This document shows positions 24,914-37,635 of a DNA stretch of 64,000 bases, one piece after another. A program made the position numbers and the translations under genes. A model generated the notes under the pieces. The model had not been told where the DNA came from. It saw only the letters and a program-made list of their open reading frames with translations, and did not search any database. The DNA is from Streptomyces formicae (GTDB lineage: Bacteria; Actinomycetota; Actinomycetes; Streptomycetales; Streptomycetaceae), in NCBI RefSeq assembly GCF_002556545.1, contig NZ_CP022685.1, forward strand, positions 8,720,001-8,784,000, in the 5' to 3' direction. The number at the start of each line of letters is the position of its first letter. Within the stretch, counting starts at the first letter, position 1.

Positions 24914-26194
24914 ATGCCGATACGTCTGCCAGGCTCACCCCGCTTCGCCCGGTCGCGCGCCGTGCTCGTGTCCCGGCTGCTGCCCCGCAGGGTCCGGATG
25001 CGGCTCACCCTGCTGTACGGACTGATGTTCGTCCTGTCGGGCGCGGTCCTGCTCACCATCACCTATCTGCTGGCCAACAGGCCCAACGGCTTCTTCCTGT
25101 TCAGCCGGGGCAACGTCGGCGGGAACGCCGCACTGCCCGCGGACGGCGGCATCCACCTGTACCCGGACAGCATGGCGCCCAGCGCGGTGGGCGCCTTCGC
25201 CGAGGCGCAGCGGCAGCAGGCCGTACGCCAGCACGCGGCCGAAATGCACGACCTGCTCATCGAGTCGGGCATCGCCCTGGCGATCATGTCGGTGATCGCG
25301 ATCGGCCTCGGCTGGCTGATCGCGGGGCGCGTGCTGCGGCCGCTGCGCACCATGACGTCCAGCATCCAGCGGATCTCCGCGCGCAACGTCCACGAACGCC
25401 TCGCCGTCGAGGGGCCCGGCGACGAACTCAAGGACCTCGCGGACACCGTCGACGGGCTGCTCGGCCGTCTGGAGACGGCGCTCGACTCGCACAAACGGTT
25501 CGTGGCCAACGCGGCACACGAGCTGCGCACGCCGCTGACCGTGGAACACGCGCTCCTGGAGGAGTCGCTGATCGACCGTGACGCGACCGTGGACTCCTTC
25601 CGCTCCAACTTCGAGCGCCTCCTCGTCCTCAGCGAGCAGCAGGCCAGGCTCCTGGAGTCCCTCCTCACGCTCTCCAGCAGCGAACGAGGCCCGGACCCGG
25701 ACCGCAGGGAGCCCCTGGACCTCGGCGAGGTGGCGGAGCAACTGGTGCTCAGCTGGCGCGCGGAGGCGCAGCGCCGAGGGCTGCGGGTCGACGCGGTGAC
25801 CACGCGCGCCGACATCTGGGGCGACGGCGCGCTCGTGGAGCGCCTGGTGGCCAACCTCCTGGACAACGCCCTGGGGTACAACGTGCCCGGCGGGTGGGTG
25901 AAGGTCGCCGTCGGTGTCGAGGGCGGCAACGCCGTCGTCCGCGTCTCCAACACGGGACCGACGGTTCCGCCGGACCGGGTGGGCCGGCTCCTCGAACCCT
26001 TCCAGCGGCTCGACCGCAGCTCCGGGGACGGCCACCACGGCCTCGGCCTCTCGATCGTGCGCTCCATCGCCGTCGCGCACGGCGCGGCCCTGCGCGCGGA
26101 GGCCAGGCCGAACGGCGGCCTCGTCGTCGAGGTCGCCTTCCCGCCGCGTGAACCGTCGCACGCACGCGAATTCCGGGCGGCGGAAACCCGGTAA
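24914..26194 (+). CDS. membrane sensor histidine kinase
   Basis: A 426-residue VanS/BaeS-like kinase. TM1 is at about residues 31-54, with an extracytoplasmic loop of about 60 residues. TM2 is at about 118-139, followed by a HAMP linker. The HisKA box holds His202 in NAAHELRTPLTVEHALLEES, and the ATPase domain shows the N box (ANLLDNALGYN) and the G2 region (HHGLGLSIVRSIAVAHG). The G1 box (DRVGRLLEPFQR) is close to standard. The stimulus is unknown; the short sensor loop suggests detection at the membrane. It is cotranscribed with the response regulator. After its stop, 281 bp lead to the first NRPS gene. Confidence 0.92.
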   Translation: MPIRLPGSPRFARSRAVLVSRLLPRRVRMRLTLLYGLMFVLSGAVLLTITYLLANRPNGFFLFSRGNVGGNAALPADGGIHLYPDSMAPSAVGAFAEAQRQQAVRQHAAEMHDLLIESGIALAIMSVIAIGLGWLIAGRVLRPLRTMTSSIQRISARNVHERLAVEGPGDELKDLADTVDGLLGRLETALDSHKRFVANAAHELRTPLTVEHALLEESLIDRDATVDSFRSNFERLLVLSEQQARLLESLLTLSSSERGPDPDRREPLDLGEVAEQLVLSWRAEAQRRGLRVDAVTTRADIWGDGALVERLVANLLDNALGYNVPGGWVKVAVGVEGGNAVVRVSNTGPTVPPDRVGRLLEPFQRLDRSSGDGHHGLGLSIVRSIAVAHGAALRAEARPNGGLVVEVAFPPREPSHAREFRAAETR

Positions 26195-26303
26195 AGACGC
26201 GAGCGGCGAGCTCGCCGGTGGACGCTTTCCCGGACGCTCGCGCGTCATACATCGCTCGGCCTAACCTGGAATGCGCGCATGCCCGTCCAGGTGTCGTCCA
26301 GGT

Positions 26304-26332
26304 GTCCAAGTGCGGAAAACGCGCGGTTGGAC
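26304..26332. promoter_or_regulatory. StrR/Bbr-type operator before the NRPS operon
   Basis: GTCCAA (26304-26309) and TTGGAC (26327-26332) with exactly 17 bases between, 144 bp before the first NRPS start. Inside the spacer, GTGCG and CGCGG are shared with the site at 15002. Just upstream, GTCCAGGTGTC is repeated in tandem (26285-26295, 26296-26306) and runs into the left half-site, giving extra partial half-sites. This is the best evidence that a StrR-family activator controls the assembly line. Confidence 0.82.
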
Positions 26333-26475
26333 GGGCTCGGCAGGGCCGGAGAAAAGACGGGGTCCCCGGTCATTCGTCGCCTTAACGGCGGGCAATGAGT
26401 ATCGTCCTCATGCGTGTTCGTCCGAGTGGAGTCGAGGAAACAGCCGACGCGGATCGCGCGGCTAGGGGGATGTTT

Positions 26476-29400
26476 ATGAACGGCAAGGCTGGTCGCTCTC
26501 TGCCCCTGTTCGACTCCCAGGAAGGAATCTGGCTCGCGCAGCGCGTGGCAGGCTCGCGCCGCCTTTACAGCGTCGGTCAATACGTCGAAATCCTCGGCCC
26601 GGTCGATACGAAGACATTCCGGCGAGCACTGCGGCAGGCCGTCGCCGAGACGGAAACCCTTCAGGTACATGGCGTGGAATACGACGAGCAGGGACAGGTG
26701 GTCCAGCTCGTCGGGCCTTTTCCGGAAAGGGACTTGTCCCTCGAAGGCCCCGACGAACAACACGGGGACCTCATGGACCTCATGGGCATGGACCTCATGG
26801 GCACTGTTGACCTCAGCGCCGAGAACGAGCCGAAGGAAGCGGCCGAAGCATGGATGCGGGCGGAACTCCGCATGGAGAAAGGCGCCCACGCCGACCGACC
26901 GTTCTCGTACACCCTCTTCCGGCTCGCGCCCGACCACTACGTCTGGTTCCAGCGCTACGACCACCTCCTGATGGACGCCTTCGGCTGCTCCCTGGTGGCG
27001 CGCCGCGTCGCGCACCTCTACACGGAACTGCTGCACGGCAACACGCCAACGCCCGCCGAGCACGCCTCGCTGGACGCCCTGTTGGCGCAGGAGGCCGCCT
27101 ACCGGGAATCGGAGCGGGCCGTACGCGACCGCCGCTACTGGCTCGACCGCTTCGCCGACCGCCCCGAGCCCGCCGGAATCCCGGGGCACGGCACCCCGGC
27201 GGCCGGCGGCACGAGCGGCAGCGACACCCCCGGCGGCGTGACGCTCGAAGTCCTGCGGATGACAGGGGAGTTGCCGCCCGAAGCCGTGCAGGACCTGCGC
27301 GCGGCGGCGGCCCGTGCCGGAGTCAGCTGGCCGAGGCTCGTCGTCGCCGCGTTCGCGGCCTTCACGGGACGGATGAGCGGAGCGGACGAGACGGTCCTGA
27401 GCCTCCCCGTCGCCGGACGCATGACGCCCGAGGCGCGGCGCACCCCCTGCACGATGGCGAACATCCTGCCGCTGCGCCTGCCCACGTCCCCCGCCCTGAG
27501 CCTGCTCGACCTGGCCCGGGCGGCGGGCCGCGAGGTCGGTGCCCTCCTCGACCACCAGGCGTTCCGCGGCGAGCGCCTGCGCCGCGAACTCAACTGGCCG
27601 GTCGGCGACCGCTGGCACTTCGGCCCGTACGTGAACGTGCTGCCGATGGCGGGCGAGAGCCTCCGCTTCGGCGCACACCGGGGCCTCGTGCGCGATGTGT
27701 CGACCCGGCGCGTCGAGGACTTCGGTGTACTGGTGAGCGGCTGGTCGGAGAACGAGGGCATGCGGGTGACGTTGGAGGCGAACCCCACGCTCTACGACCG
27801 CGCGTGGCTCGGCGCGACCCACCGCTCCTTCCTCACCTTCCTCGAACGCGCCGTGGCCGACCCGGCGACGCCGCTGGGCCGCGTGGACGCGGTGGACAGC
27901 GCCGAGCGGCTGCGCGTGGTGCGCGGCTGGAACGACACGGACCGGCCGGTGGCGGCGGACTCTGTGCTCGGGGCGTTCGAGCGCTGGGCGGACCGTTCGC
28001 CGGACGCGGCCGCGGTGATCGCCGGTGAACACACGCTGTCGTACGAAGAGTTGGAGGCGCGAGCCAACCGCCTCGCACGCCATCTCGTGGGTCTGGGTGT
28101 GGGTCGGGAGTCGCGGGTGGGTCTGTGTCTGCCGCGTGGGGTGGACATGGTGGTGGCGGAGCTCGCGGTGTGGAAGGCGGGGGCTGCGTTCGTGCCGTTG
28201 GATCCGGAGTATCCGGCGGATCGGCTGGCGTTCATGGTGGCCGACAGTGGGGCGGAGGTCGTGCTGGGCCTTGGTGGGTCGCTGGACGGGGTGCCGGTCG
28301 GGTCGGCGCGGACCGTGCTGCTCGACGCGACACGGACCGTGCAGGCGATCGACGCCCAGCCCGCCGAGCGCCTGGGCGTGCCTCCTCGGGCCGATCAGCT
28401 TGCGTATGTCATCTACACCTCTGGTTCGACCGGGCGCCCGAAGGGTGTGGCGGTGGGGCACGGGGGTGTGGTGAATCTGGCTGAGGTGATGCGGCCGGTG
28501 CTGGGTGTGGCCGAGGGTGTGGTGGTGTTGCAGTTCGCGTCGTTCAGTTTTGACGCGGCGGTGCTGGATGTGGCGGTGACGTTGGCGGGTGGTGGCACGT
28601 TGGCTGTCGCGTCGTCGTGGGAGCGTGCTGAGCCTGCTGCGCTGGCGGTGATGCTGGAGCGGACGGGTGTGAGTACGGCGAGTGTGGTGCCGTCTCTGTT
28701 GGGTGTGCTGGATCCCGCGGCGGTTGAAGGGGTGGGGAACTGGGTTCTCGGGGCGGAGTTGTTGACCGCTGATCTGGCGGGTCGTTGGACCGGTCGGGCG
28801 CGTGTCTGGAACACCTACGGCCCCACCGAGGCGACGGTGATCACTACAGCCGGACCGGTCGCGGGAGACATACGCCCCCAGGACGCGCCGCCACCCATCG
28901 GGCGACCCCTGGGAAATGTCAAGACGTACGTCCTGGACGGGCACCTGCGGCCCTTACCTGCGGGCGTGACCGGTGAGTTGTATGTCGCGGGTCCTGGTGT
29001 GGCGCGTGGGTATGTGGGTCGGCCGGGTCTGACGGCGGAGCGGTTCGTGGCCTGCCCGTTCGGCGACGGTGGCCGGATGTATCGGACCGGGGATCTGGCG
29101 CGGTGGACCTCGGATGGTGAGTTGTTGTTCGCGGGGCGTGCGGATGAGCAGGTGAAGATCCGTGGGTTCCGGGTGGAGCCCGGTGAGGTGGAGGCCGTTC
29201 TCGCGGGGCATCCGGGTGTGCGTCAGGCGGCCGTGGTGGTGCGCGAGGACCGCCCCGGTGACAAGCGCCTCATCGGCTACGTCGTCCCCGAAGGCACAGG
29301 GTCCGCGACCCCGCAGGAGCTGCGCGCGTACCTGGCCGACGCTCTGCCGGATTACATGGTCCCCGCCGCCGTCCTGGACCTGGACGTGCTCCCCCTCACC

Positions 29401-32400
29401 GCCAACGGGAAACTCGACCGCACCGCGCTGCCCGCGCCTGACTTCGCCGGTGCGGGAGGCGGCCGAGGTCCCGCGACGGCCGTGGAGGAAGTGCTGTGCG
29501 GGCTGTTCGGCGAGGTGCTCGGGCTGGGGCGGGTCGGCGCGGACGTCTCCTTCTTCGACCTCGGCGGGGACTCGCTGGCGGGGATGCGGCTTGTCGCCCG
29601 GGCGCGGGCGGTGCTCGATGTCGAGGTCGGCATAGGGGAGTTGTTCGGTGCGCCGACGGTGGAGGGGTTGGCGCGGCTGGTCGGTGAAGGTCCGGGTGTG
29701 GCGCGGGTGGCGTTGCGGCCTTACGTGCGTCCTGATGTGGTGCCGTTGTCGTTCGCGCAGCAGCGGATGTGGTTCCTGAATCGGCTTGAGGAGACGGTGC
29801 CGGGTGCGGCGGCGGCGTACAACTTGCCGTTGGTGCTGCGTGTTTCGGGTGCTCTGGACGTGGTGGCGCTTGAGGCGGCGCTCGGTGATGTCGCCGACCG
29901 GCACGAGAGCCTGCGCACCGTCTTCCCCGACGTCGGCGGCGTACCCCGTCAGAGGGTGCTGGACGGCGACGAGGGCCGACCGAAGCTGTCGATCGTGCGA
30001 CCCGGCGAGGAGCAGGCCGACGACGTCCTGGCGGAGCACGCGGCCAGGGGCTTTGACCTCCGCGTTCAACTCCCTTGGCGGGCAGCCCTGTTAGTACTCG
30101 GTAGCGACGACTTCGTCCTGTCGGTGGTGGCGCATCACGTGGCCGTGGACGGCTGGTCCATGGGAGTTCTCGCGCGGGATCTGGAGGCGGCGTACGCGGC
30201 GCGGTGCGAGGGCCGGGTGCCGGAACGGGCGCCGCTGGCCGTCCAGTACGCCGACTACGCGCTGTGGCAGCGGGAGCTCCTGGGTGATCTCGACGACCCG
30301 GACAGCGTGCTGAGCGGTCAACTGGCCTACTGGCGTGCGGCTTTGGCGGGTGTCCCGCAGGAGTTGGCGCTCCCGATGGACAGGGCGCGGCCCGCGGTGC
30401 CGTCCTTCCACGGGCGTCGCGTGCCGGTCGGGGCCGACGCGGAGACGCACGCGCGGCTCGTGGACGTCGCAGGGCGGGGCAGGGCGACGATGTTCATGGT
30501 CGTGCACGCGGCGGTGGGCGTGCTCCTTTCGCGGTTGGCCGCGGGCGAGGACATCGTGCTGGGAACGCCCGCGGCCGGGCGCGGGGATGCCGCACTTGAG
30601 GAGCTGGCCGGGTTCTTCGTCAACACCCTCGTTCTCCGTACCGACGTGGGCGGCGATCCGACCTTCGCGGAACTCCTTGAGCGGGTGCGGGCCGCGGACC
30701 TCGCGGCGTACGCGCACCAGGACGTCCCCTTCGAGCGCCTCGTCGACGAGGTCAACCCCGCGCGCTCGGTGTCCCGCAACCCGCTGTTCCAGGTGATGCT
30801 GGCCCTGGAGAACGTCCCCGAACCGGAGTGGCGGCTGCGGGGCGCGCGAGTGACCTCGGCGTCGATGACGGCTCCCGCGGCCCGGTTCGACCTTGCGGTG
30901 ACGTTCACGGAGCAGCGCGACGCGGACGGCCGCCCCGGTGGTCTCGACGGCGACATCCTCTACGCCACGGACCTCTTCGACGAGGCGACGGCCCACACCC
31001 TGGCGGACCGCCTCACACGTGTCCTCGAACAGGTCGCCGCCGATCCGGGCATCCGACTCAGCGAGGTGGACGTCCTGACCGAAGCCGAGCGGCTGCGCGT
31101 CGTCGAGCACTGGAACGACACGGACAGGCCCGTGCCCTCGGGTTCCGTGGTCGAGGCGTTCCGGGGGCGTGCCGCGCTCACGCCGGACGCGGCGGCCGTC
31201 GTCTCCGGCGAACGAACCCTGTCGTACGCCGAGTTGGACGCGGCGACGAATCGTTTGGCCCGACGCCTGGTGGGTCTGGGTGTGGGGCGGGAGTCGCGGG
31301 TGGGGCTGTGTCTGCCGCGTGGGGTGGACATGGTGGTGGCGGAGCTCGCGGTGTGGAAGGCGGGCGGTGCGTTCGTGCCGTTGGATCCGGAGTATCCGGC
31401 GGATCGGCTGGCGTTCATGGTGGCCGACAGTGGGGCGGAGGTCGTGCTGGGCCTTGGTGGGTCGCTGGACGGGGTGCCGGTCGGGTCGGCGCGGACCGTG
31501 CTGCTCGACGACGAGACGGACAGGGCGTACGCGTCCGGCCCGCTGGCGACACGCACCGCTCCGGATCAGCTCGCGTATGTCATCTATACCTCTGGTTCGA
31601 CCGGGCGGCCGAAGGGTGTGGCGGTGGGGCACGGGGGTGTGGTGAATCTGGCTGAGGTGATGCGGCCGGTGCTCGGTGTGGCCGAGGGGGTGGTGGTGTT
31701 GCAGTTCGCGTCGTTCAGTTTTGATGCGGCGGTGCTGGATGTGGCGGTGACGTTGGCGGGTGGTGGCACGTTGGCTGTCGCGTCGTCGTGGGAGCGTGCG
31801 GAGCCTGCTGCGCTGGCGGCGATGTTGGGGCGGACGGGTGTGAGTACGGCGAGTGTGGTGCCGTCTCTGTTGGGTGTGCTGGATCCCGCGGCGGTTGAAG
31901 GGGTGGGGAACTGGGTTCTCGGGGCGGAGTTGTTGACCGCTGATCTGGCGGGTCGTTGGACCGGTCGGGCGCGTGTCTGGAACACCTACGGCCCCACCGA
32001 GGCAACGGTGATGTCCACGGCAGGTCCCGTGGACGCCGGGGTAGGGCCGGGTGACGCCTCGCCGCCCATCGGACGCCCCCTCGGCAACGTACGCACCTAT
32101 GTCCTCGACGGATTCATGAAGCCGGTCCCGGTGGGTGCGACCGGTGAGTTGTATGTGGCGGGTCCTGGTGTGGCGCGTGGGTATGTGGGTCGGCCGGGTC
32201 TGACGGCGGAGCGGTTCGTGGCCTGTCCCTTCGGCGCGGGTGGCCGGATGTATCGGACCGGGGATCTGGCGCGGTGGACCTCGGATGGTGAGTTGTTGTT
32301 CGCGGGGCGTGCGGATGAGCAGGTGAAGATCCGTGGGTTCCGGGTGGAGCCCGGTGAGGTGGAGGCCGTTCTTGCCGGGCATCCGGGTGTGCGTCAGGCG

Positions 32401-35400
32401 GCCGTGCTGGTGCGCGAGGACCGCCCCGGTGACAAGCGCCTCATCGGCTACGTCGTCCCCGAAGGCGCCGAGCGCGCTCTGACCCCCGAGGCCGTGCGCC
32501 GCCATGTGGCCGCCCACGTACCGGAGTTCATGGTCCCGGCGGCGGTCCTCGTCCTGGACGCGCTGCCGCTCACGGTGAACGGGAAGGTCGACCGGGCCGC
32601 GCTGCCCGCGCCGGACTTCGCGGCCCGGGTCAGCGGCCGCGAGCCGCGTACCCAGACCGAGGAGATCCTGTGCGGACTCTTCGCCGAGGTGCTCGGGCTC
32701 GAATGGGTCGGGATCGACGACGGCTTCTTCGACCTCGGCGGGGACTCGCTCCTCGGGATGCGCCTCGTCTCCCGGGCGCGGGCGGTGCTCGATGTCGAGG
32801 TCGGTATAGGGGAGTTGTTCGGTGCGCCGACGGTGGAGGGGCTGGCGCGGCTCGTCGGTGAAGGTCCGGGTGCGGCGCGGGTGGCGTTGCGGCCTTACGT
32901 GCGTCCTGATGTGGTGCCGTTGTCGTTCGCGCAGCAGCGGATGTGGTTCCTGAACCGGCTCGAGGAGACGGTGCCGGGCGCGGCGGCCGCGTACAACTTG
33001 CCGTTGGTGCTGCGTGTTTCGGGTGCTCTGGACGTGGCGGCGCTTGAAGCGGCACTCGGTGATGTCGCCGACCGGCACGAGAGCCTGCGCACGGTCTTCC
33101 CCGACGTCGACGGTGTGCCCTACCAGCGCATACTGGACGGGAAAGCGGGCCGTCCGCCGTTGACCGTGGTCCGCGTGGCCGAGGACCAGGTGGCGGACAC
33201 GCTCGCCGAACAGCTGGCAGGCGGCTTCGACCTGCGCGGGGACCTGCCGTGGCGCGCCTGGCTCCTGACGGTGGGCCCTGGCGAGTTCGTCCTGTCGGTA
33301 GTGGCACACCACGTGGCCGCCGACGGCTGGTCGATGGGGGTCCTCGCGCGGGATCTGGAGGCGGCGTACGCGGCGCGGTGCGAGGGCCGGGTGCCGGATC
33401 GGGCGCCCCTGGCCGTCCAGTACGCCGACTACGCGCTGTGGGAGCGCGAGGTCCTCGGTGATCTCGACGACCCGGAGAGCGTCGTCAGCGCCCAACTCGA
33501 CTACTGGCGGTCCGCGTTGGCGGAGGCACCGCAGGAGCTGACCCTCCCGTTCGACCGGGCGCGCCCGGCCCTGCCCTCGTTCCGCGGGCACATGGTGCCG
33601 GTCGGGGCCGACGCGGAGACGCACGCGCGGCTCGTGGACGTCGCAGGGCGGGGCAGGGCGACGATGTTCATGGTCGTGCACGCGGCGGTGGGCGTGCTCC
33701 TTTCGCGGTTGGGCGCGGGCGAGGACATCGTGCTGGGAACGCCCACCGCGGGGCGGGGCGACGCGGCCCTGGAGGAGCTGGCCGGGTTCTTCGTCAACAC
33801 CCTCGTCCTCCGTACCGACGTGGGCGGCGATCCGACCTTCGTGGAGCTGGTGGAGCGGGTGCGGGCCGCGGACCTGGCGGCGTACGCGCACCAGGACGTC
33901 CCCTTCGAGCGCCTCGTCGACGAGCTGAGCTCGTCGCGCTCGCTGTCCCGCAATCCGCTGTTCCAGGTGATGCTGGCGCTGCAGAACGTGCCGGAGGTCG
34001 AGTGGGAGCTGCCCGGCGTCTCGGTGCGGCCCGAGCCGCTGCCGCCCGAGCTGGCCGCCCGGTTCGACCTGACGCTCTCGGTCGTCGAACGGCGCGACGA
34101 GCGCGGGGCCCCCGCCGGGCTCGACGGCGAGATCATGTACGCCACGGACCTCTTCGACGAGGGCACGGCCCGCGCCCTCGCGGAGCGTCTCGCCCACGTG
34201 CTCCAGCAGGTCGCCGCCGACCCCGAGCTGCGGCTCAGCGAGATCGACGTCCTGACGTCGGCGGAGCGCGCGCAGCTCCTCGGCTACTGGAACGACACGA
34301 CGACCGAGGAACGGGACGCCCTCGCCCCCGAGTTGTTCGGGCGGCAGGCCGAGCGGGCGCCCGGCGCGGTGGCGCTGGTGTCCGGCGGCACGGACGAGGC
34401 GTCGTCGCGCGGCGAACAAGCGCTGTCCTATGCCGAGTTGGCCTCCGACGCGGGCCGCCTCGCCCGTCATCTCATCGGAGTCGGTGTCGGCCCCGAACGC
34501 CGCGTCGCCGTGGTCGGGGAGCGGTCCGTGGCGATGATCGTGTCGCTCCTCGCGGTGTCGATGGCGGGCGGCGTGTACGTCCCGGTGGACGCGGGCTACC
34601 CGCCGGGGCGGATCGCGTACGTGCTGGGCGACGCCGCCCCGGACGTGGTGCTGTGCACCGGGGCGACGCGGGACGCGGTGCCTGCGGGGTTCACCGGGCG
34701 GATCGTCGTCATGGACGACCCCGTGGTGGCGGAGGCCCTGGCGCGGTGCGCCGGAGGCCCGGTCGGGGACGCGGAACGGCTGGCCCCGCTGCGCGCCGAC
34801 CACGCCGCGTACGTCATCTACACCTCGGGCTCCACCGGGGCGCCCAAGGGTGTGGCGGTGTCACACGGCGGCCTGCGCAACCTCGTCGCGGAGAACGTCC
34901 GGCGGTACGAGGTCGGCGCGGACAGCAGCGTCCTGCAACTCGTGTCACCCGGCTTCGACGTCTCGATGGCGGACATCTGGCCGACGCTGTGCGCGGGCGG
35001 CCGCCTCGTACTGGCGCCCGCGCGCCTGGACGTCACCGGCGCGGAACTCGGCGGCCTGATCCGCGAGCGCGGTGTCACCCACGCGGCGATCCCCCCGGCC
35101 TTCCTGTCGCAGATGCTCGCCGAGGAGCTGCCCGAGCTGCGGGTGCTCATCACCGGCGGCGAGGCCATGCCCGCCGAGGTGCGCAGGCGCTGGTCGACGG
35201 GGCGCTCCATGTTCAACCAGTACGGGGTCACCGAGTCGACGGTCATCTCCACGGTGGGTGTGATCAGCGACGTCGAGAGCGCGCCCTCGATCGGCCGCCC
35301 GATCGCCAACACCCAGGTGTACGTCCTGGACGCGGCGCTGCGCCCGGTGCCGGTGGGCGTGGCCGGTGAGCTGTACGTGGCGGGGGCCGGGCTCGCCCGC

Positions 35401-37635
35401 GGGTACCTGCGGCGTGCGGGCCTGTCCGCCCAGCGGTTCGTGGCCTGCCCGTTCGGTCCCGGCGAGCGGATGTACCGGACCGGTGACGTGGTGCGCTGGA
35501 CCGGGCGTGGCGAACTCGTCTTCGCGGGGCGGGCGGACGAACAGATCAAGATCCATGGCCACCGGATCGAACCCGGCGAGGTCGAGGCCGCCCTCGCGGG
35601 CTGCCCCGGAGTGCGTCAGGCGGCGGTGCTCGTGCGGGAGGACCGCCCGGGCGAGCGGCGTCTCGTCGGCTACGCGGCCGCCGATCAGGGTGCCGTGGAC
35701 GGGCGGACGGTGCGTGCCCACGCGGCCGGGGTGCTGCCCGAGTACATGGTGCCCGCGGCGGTCGTCGTCCTCGACGCGCTGCCGCGTACGGCGAACGGCA
35801 AGGTGGACCGGGCCGCCCTGCCCGTGCCCGACTTCGCCGAACGGGCCGCGGGACGCGCGCCGCGCACGGCGGCCGAGGAGATCCTGTGCGCCCTCTTCGC
35901 CGAGATGCTCGGCCTGGCACGGGTCGGTGCCGACGACAGCTTCTTCGAACTGGGCGGCGACTCGATCAGCTCCATGCAGCTGGTGTCGCGAGCGCGGAGG
36001 AGGGGGCTGGTCGTGACGCCCCGGCAGGTGTTCGAGGAGAAGACCCCGGAGCGGCTCGCCGAGGTCGCGGAGGCCGTCGAGACCACGGCCGTCGTGGCAG
36101 GGAGCGGCGTCGGCGAGGTGCCCTGGACGCCGGTCATGCGGGCGTTCGGCGAGCGGGCCGCCGCTCCCGGATTCACCCAGTGGATGACCGTACGAGCACC
36201 GGCCGGGCTCGGCCTGGACGTGCTGAGTGCCGGTCTCGCCGCCGTTCTCGACACGCACGACATGCTGCGGGCGCGATCCGCCCCCGGGGAGCCGAAGCTG
36301 ATCGTCGGTGAGCGGGGCTCGGTGGACGCGAAGGGGCTCGTGTCGCGCGTGGACGCGACGGCGGAGGCCGGGGCCTCGGGGACCGATGCGGGCGCCGACC
36401 CCACGGCGGGGCTCCTCACCGATGCCGCGCTCGACGAGATCGCGGGACGCGCCGCGCGGGATGCGGCAGGCAGCCTCGACCCCGGTTCCGGTGTGCTCGT
36501 GCGCGCGGTGTGGGTCGACGCGGGACCCGGCCGCACCGGCCGGATCGCGCTGGTGGTCCACCACCTGGTCGTCGACGGGGTGTCCTGGCGGATCCTCGTC
36601 CCCGACCTGCGAGCGGCCTGCGAGGCGGCGGCCGACGGGCGCGATCCTGACCTCGACCCGGTGGGGACGCCGTTCAGGCGCTGGGCGGAGCTGCTCGCCG
36701 CGGAGGCCATCGCGGAGAGCCGCGTCGCCGAACTCCCGGACTGGCTCGTGCTGCTCGGGAAGCACCAACGCCCGCTGGGGCGCCACCCGTTGGACCGGAA
36801 CGTCGACGCGGCACACACCTTGCGCCGCCGCTCCTGGGTGGTGCCTGCCCACCAGGCGGCCACCCTGGTGGGCAGGACCCCGGCCGCGTTCCACTGCGGC
36901 GTGGACGACGTGCTCCTCGCCGCCCTCGTGGGCGCCGTCGCGCACTGGCGCCCCGGGGCGGGCGCCGGTCTCCTGGTCACCGTCGAGGGGCACGGCCGCG
37001 AGCAGCTCCGGGACACGGACCTGTCGCGCACGGTCGGCTGGTTCACCAGCGCCCACCCCGTACGCCTGGAGGTGACCGGCGCCGACCTGGACGCCGCTAT
37101 GGCGGGCGGCAGGGCTGCCGGTACGTTGGTGAAGGCCGTCAAGGAGCAGGCAAGGGCGGTGCCGGGCGACGGGCTCGGCTACGAACTCCTGCGCCACCTC
37201 AACCCCGAGACCGGCGCCGTCCTGGACACCGCGCCGGCCGCGCAGATCGGCTTCAACTACCTGGGCCGGTTCGCCGAGGGAGCGGGAAGGGCCGGCGACT
37301 GGCAGCTGGCCGGTGCGGCGGGCACCGGCGGCTCGGCGGGGCAGGACATGCCCGCGATGCACGTCCTGGAAGGCATCGCGGTCGTCCGGGACACCCAGGA
37401 AGGACCCGAGCTCACCGTCACGCTCAGCTGGCCCGAACGCCTCCTTTCGGCGGACGACGTGGAGTGCGTGGGTCACACCTGGGTGCGTCTGCTCGGTGGC
37501 CTCGCCGCACACACCGAAGAGCCGGACGCGGGCGGTCACACCCCCTCCGACTTCCACCTGCTCGATCTCGAGCAGGACGAGATCGACCAATTCCAAGCGA
37601 TCGCAGCAAAACTAGAGGGAGGTCTGTCCCGGTGA
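26476..37635 (+). CDS. NRPS 1: modules 1-3 (C*-A-T, C-A-T, C-A-T-E)
   Basis: A 3719-residue synthetase. Module 1: starter-type C domain (1-450) with DHLLMDA (162-168) for HHxxxDG; A about 480-985; T near 1028. Module 2: C with HHVAVDG near 1219; A about 1540-2040; T near 2084. Module 3: C with HHVAADG near 2276; A about 2600-3110; T near 3157; E about 3214-3660 with [10 protein letters not shown] and EGHGRE. By eye against GrsA, codes are DALSVGTVIK (module 1), DALSVGTVMK (module 2; Dpg inferred for both) and DVAAIGQVIK (module 3, unassigned). C domains 2 and 3 look LCL-type, fitting no upstream E. ATG 26476 has GGGGG six bases upstream; 27 extra codons upstream are possible. Two TTA codons (28954, 30091). 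The C-terminal helix [19 protein letters not shown] is a likely docking donor for NRPS 2. Confidence 0.93.
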   Translation: MNGKAGRSLPLFDSQEGIWLAQRVAGSRRLYSVGQYVEILGPVDTKTFRRALRQAVAETETLQVHGVEYDEQGQVVQLVGPFPERDLSLEGPDEQHGDLMDLMGMDLMGTVDLSAENEPKEAAEAWMRAELRMEKGAHADRPFSYTLFRLAPDHYVWFQRYDHLLMDAFGCSLVARRVAHLYTELLHGNTPTPAEHASLDALLAQEAAYRESERAVRDRRYWLDRFADRPEPAGIPGHGTPAAGGTSGSDTPGGVTLEVLRMTGELPPEAVQDLRAAAARAGVSWPRLVVAAFAAFTGRMSGADETVLSLPVAGRMTPEARRTPCTMANILPLRLPTSPALSLLDLARAAGREVGALLDHQAFRGERLRRELNWPVGDRWHFGPYVNVLPMAGESLRFGAHRGLVRDVSTRRVEDFGVLVSGWSENEGMRVTLEANPTLYDRAWLGATHRSFLTFLERAVADPATPLGRVDAVDSAERLRVVRGWNDTDRPVAADSVLGAFERWADRSPDAAAVIAGEHTLSYEELEARANRLARHLVGLGVGRESRVGLCLPRGVDMVVAELAVWKAGAAFVPLDPEYPADRLAFMVADSGAEVVLGLGGSLDGVPVGSARTVLLDATRTVQAIDAQPAERLGVPPRADQLAYVIYTSGSTGRPKGVAVGHGGVVNLAEVMRPVLGVAEGVVVLQFASFSFDAAVLDVAVTLAGGGTLAVASSWERAEPAALAVMLERTGVSTASVVPSLLGVLDPAAVEGVGNWVLGAELLTADLAGRWTGRARVWNTYGPTEATVITTAGPVAGDIRPQDAPPPIGRPLGNVKTYVLDGHLRPLPAGVTGELYVAGPGVARGYVGRPGLTAERFVACPFGDGGRMYRTGDLARWTSDGELLFAGRADEQVKIRGFRVEPGEVEAVLAGHPGVRQAAVVVREDRPGDKRLIGYVVPEGTGSATPQELRAYLADALPDYMVPAAVLDLDVLPLTANGKLDRTALPAPDFAGAGGGRGPATAVEEVLCGLFGEVLGLGRVGADVSFFDLGGDSLAGMRLVARARAVLDVEVGIGELFGAPTVEGLARLVGEGPGVARVALRPYVRPDVVPLSFAQQRMWFLNRLEETVPGAAAAYNLPLVLRVSGALDVVALEAALGDVADRHESLRTVFPDVGGVPRQRVLDGDEGRPKLSIVRPGEEQADDVLAEHAARGFDLRVQLPWRAALLVLGSDDFVLSVVAHHVAVDGWSMGVLARDLEAAYAARCEGRVPERAPLAVQYADYALWQRELLGDLDDPDSVLSGQLAYWRAALAGVPQELALPMDRARPAVPSFHGRRVPVGADAETHARLVDVAGRGRATMFMVVHAAVGVLLSRLAAGEDIVLGTPAAGRGDAALEELAGFFVNTLVLRTDVGGDPTFAELLERVRAADLAAYAHQDVPFERLVDEVNPARSVSRNPLFQVMLALENVPEPEWRLRGARVTSASMTAPAARFDLAVTFTEQRDADGRPGGLDGDILYATDLFDEATAHTLADRLTRVLEQVAADPGIRLSEVDVLTEAERLRVVEHWNDTDRPVPSGSVVEAFRGRAALTPDAAAVVSGERTLSYAELDAATNRLARRLVGLGVGRESRVGLCLPRGVDMVVAELAVWKAGGAFVPLDPEYPADRLAFMVADSGAEVVLGLGGSLDGVPVGSARTVLLDDETDRAYASGPLATRTAPDQLAYVIYTSGSTGRPKGVAVGHGGVVNLAEVMRPVLGVAEGVVVLQFASFSFDAAVLDVAVTLAGGGTLAVASSWERAEPAALAAMLGRTGVSTASVVPSLLGVLDPAAVEGVGNWVLGAELLTADLAGRWTGRARVWNTYGPTEATVMSTAGPVDAGVGPGDASPPIGRPLGNVRTYVLDGFMKPVPVGATGELYVAGPGVARGYVGRPGLTAERFVACPFGAGGRMYRTGDLARWTSDGELLFAGRADEQVKIRGFRVEPGEVEAVLAGHPGVRQAAVLVREDRPGDKRLIGYVVPEGAERALTPEAVRRHVAAHVPEFMVPAAVLVLDALPLTVNGKVDRAALPAPDFAARVSGREPRTQTEEILCGLFAEVLGLEWVGIDDGFFDLGGDSLLGMRLVSRARAVLDVEVGIGELFGAPTVEGLARLVGEGPGAARVALRPYVRPDVVPLSFAQQRMWFLNRLEETVPGAAAAYNLPLVLRVSGALDVAALEAALGDVADRHESLRTVFPDVDGVPYQRILDGKAGRPPLTVVRVAEDQVADTLAEQLAGGFDLRGDLPWRAWLLTVGPGEFVLSVVAHHVAADGWSMGVLARDLEAAYAARCEGRVPDRAPLAVQYADYALWEREVLGDLDDPESVVSAQLDYWRSALAEAPQELTLPFDRARPALPSFRGHMVPVGADAETHARLVDVAGRGRATMFMVVHAAVGVLLSRLGAGEDIVLGTPTAGRGDAALEELAGFFVNTLVLRTDVGGDPTFVELVERVRAADLAAYAHQDVPFERLVDELSSSRSLSRNPLFQVMLALQNVPEVEWELPGVSVRPEPLPPELAARFDLTLSVVERRDERGAPAGLDGEIMYATDLFDEGTARALAERLAHVLQQVAADPELRLSEIDVLTSAERAQLLGYWNDTTTEERDALAPELFGRQAERAPGAVALVSGGTDEASSRGEQALSYAELASDAGRLARHLIGVGVGPERRVAVVGERSVAMIVSLLAVSMAGGVYVPVDAGYPPGRIAYVLGDAAPDVVLCTGATRDAVPAGFTGRIVVMDDPVVAEALARCAGGPVGDAERLAPLRADHAAYVIYTSGSTGAPKGVAVSHGGLRNLVAENVRRYEVGADSSVLQLVSPGFDVSMADIWPTLCAGGRLVLAPARLDVTGAELGGLIRERGVTHAAIPPAFLSQMLAEELPELRVLITGGEAMPAEVRRRWSTGRSMFNQYGVTESTVISTVGVISDVESAPSIGRPIANTQVYVLDAALRPVPVGVAGELYVAGAGLARGYLRRAGLSAQRFVACPFGPGERMYRTGDVVRWTGRGELVFAGRADEQIKIHGHRIEPGEVEAALAGCPGVRQAAVLVREDRPGERRLVGYAAADQGAVDGRTVRAHAAGVLPEYMVPAAVVVLDALPRTANGKVDRAALPVPDFAERAAGRAPRTAAEEILCALFAEMLGLARVGADDSFFELGGDSISSMQLVSRARRRGLVVTPRQVFEEKTPERLAEVAEAVETTAVVAGSGVGEVPWTPVMRAFGERAAAPGFTQWMTVRAPAGLGLDVLSAGLAAVLDTHDMLRARSAPGEPKLIVGERGSVDAKGLVSRVDATAEAGASGTDAGADPTAGLLTDAALDEIAGRAARDAAGSLDPGSGVLVRAVWVDAGPGRTGRIALVVHHLVVDGVSWRILVPDLRAACEAAADGRDPDLDPVGTPFRRWAELLAAEAIAESRVAELPDWLVLLGKHQRPLGRHPLDRNVDAAHTLRRRSWVVPAHQAATLVGRTPAAFHCGVDDVLLAALVGAVAHWRPGAGAGLLVTVEGHGREQLRDTDLSRTVGWFTSAHPVRLEVTGADLDAAMAGGRAAGTLVKAVKEQARAVPGDGLGYELLRHLNPETGAVLDTAPAAQIGFNYLGRFAEGAGRAGDWQLAGAAGTGGSAGQDMPAMHVLEGIAVVRDTQEGPELTVTLSWPERLLSADDVECVGHTWVRLLGGLAAHTEEPDAGGHTPSDFHLLDLEQDEIDQFQAIAAKLEGGLSR
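28088..28830 (+). repeat. A-domain block near-identical between modules 1 and 2
   Basis: The stretch from the A2 core ([20 protein letters not shown]) to the A5 core ([10 protein letters not shown]) is almost identical in DNA to 31268-32010 in module 2, with a variable island around 28322-28395. It uses GTG/GGT/TTG codons that contrast with the GTC/GGC/CTC style outside the block. The pattern indicates recent duplication or gene conversion. Confidence 0.8.

Noticed and set aside
30091..34803. Very long minus-strand open frames (up to about 2000 codons) opposite the NRPS genes, e.g. here and at 48918-55100
   Set aside because: They are His/Arg/Pro-rich, without domains, and are the mirror of high third-position GC in the NRPS genes.
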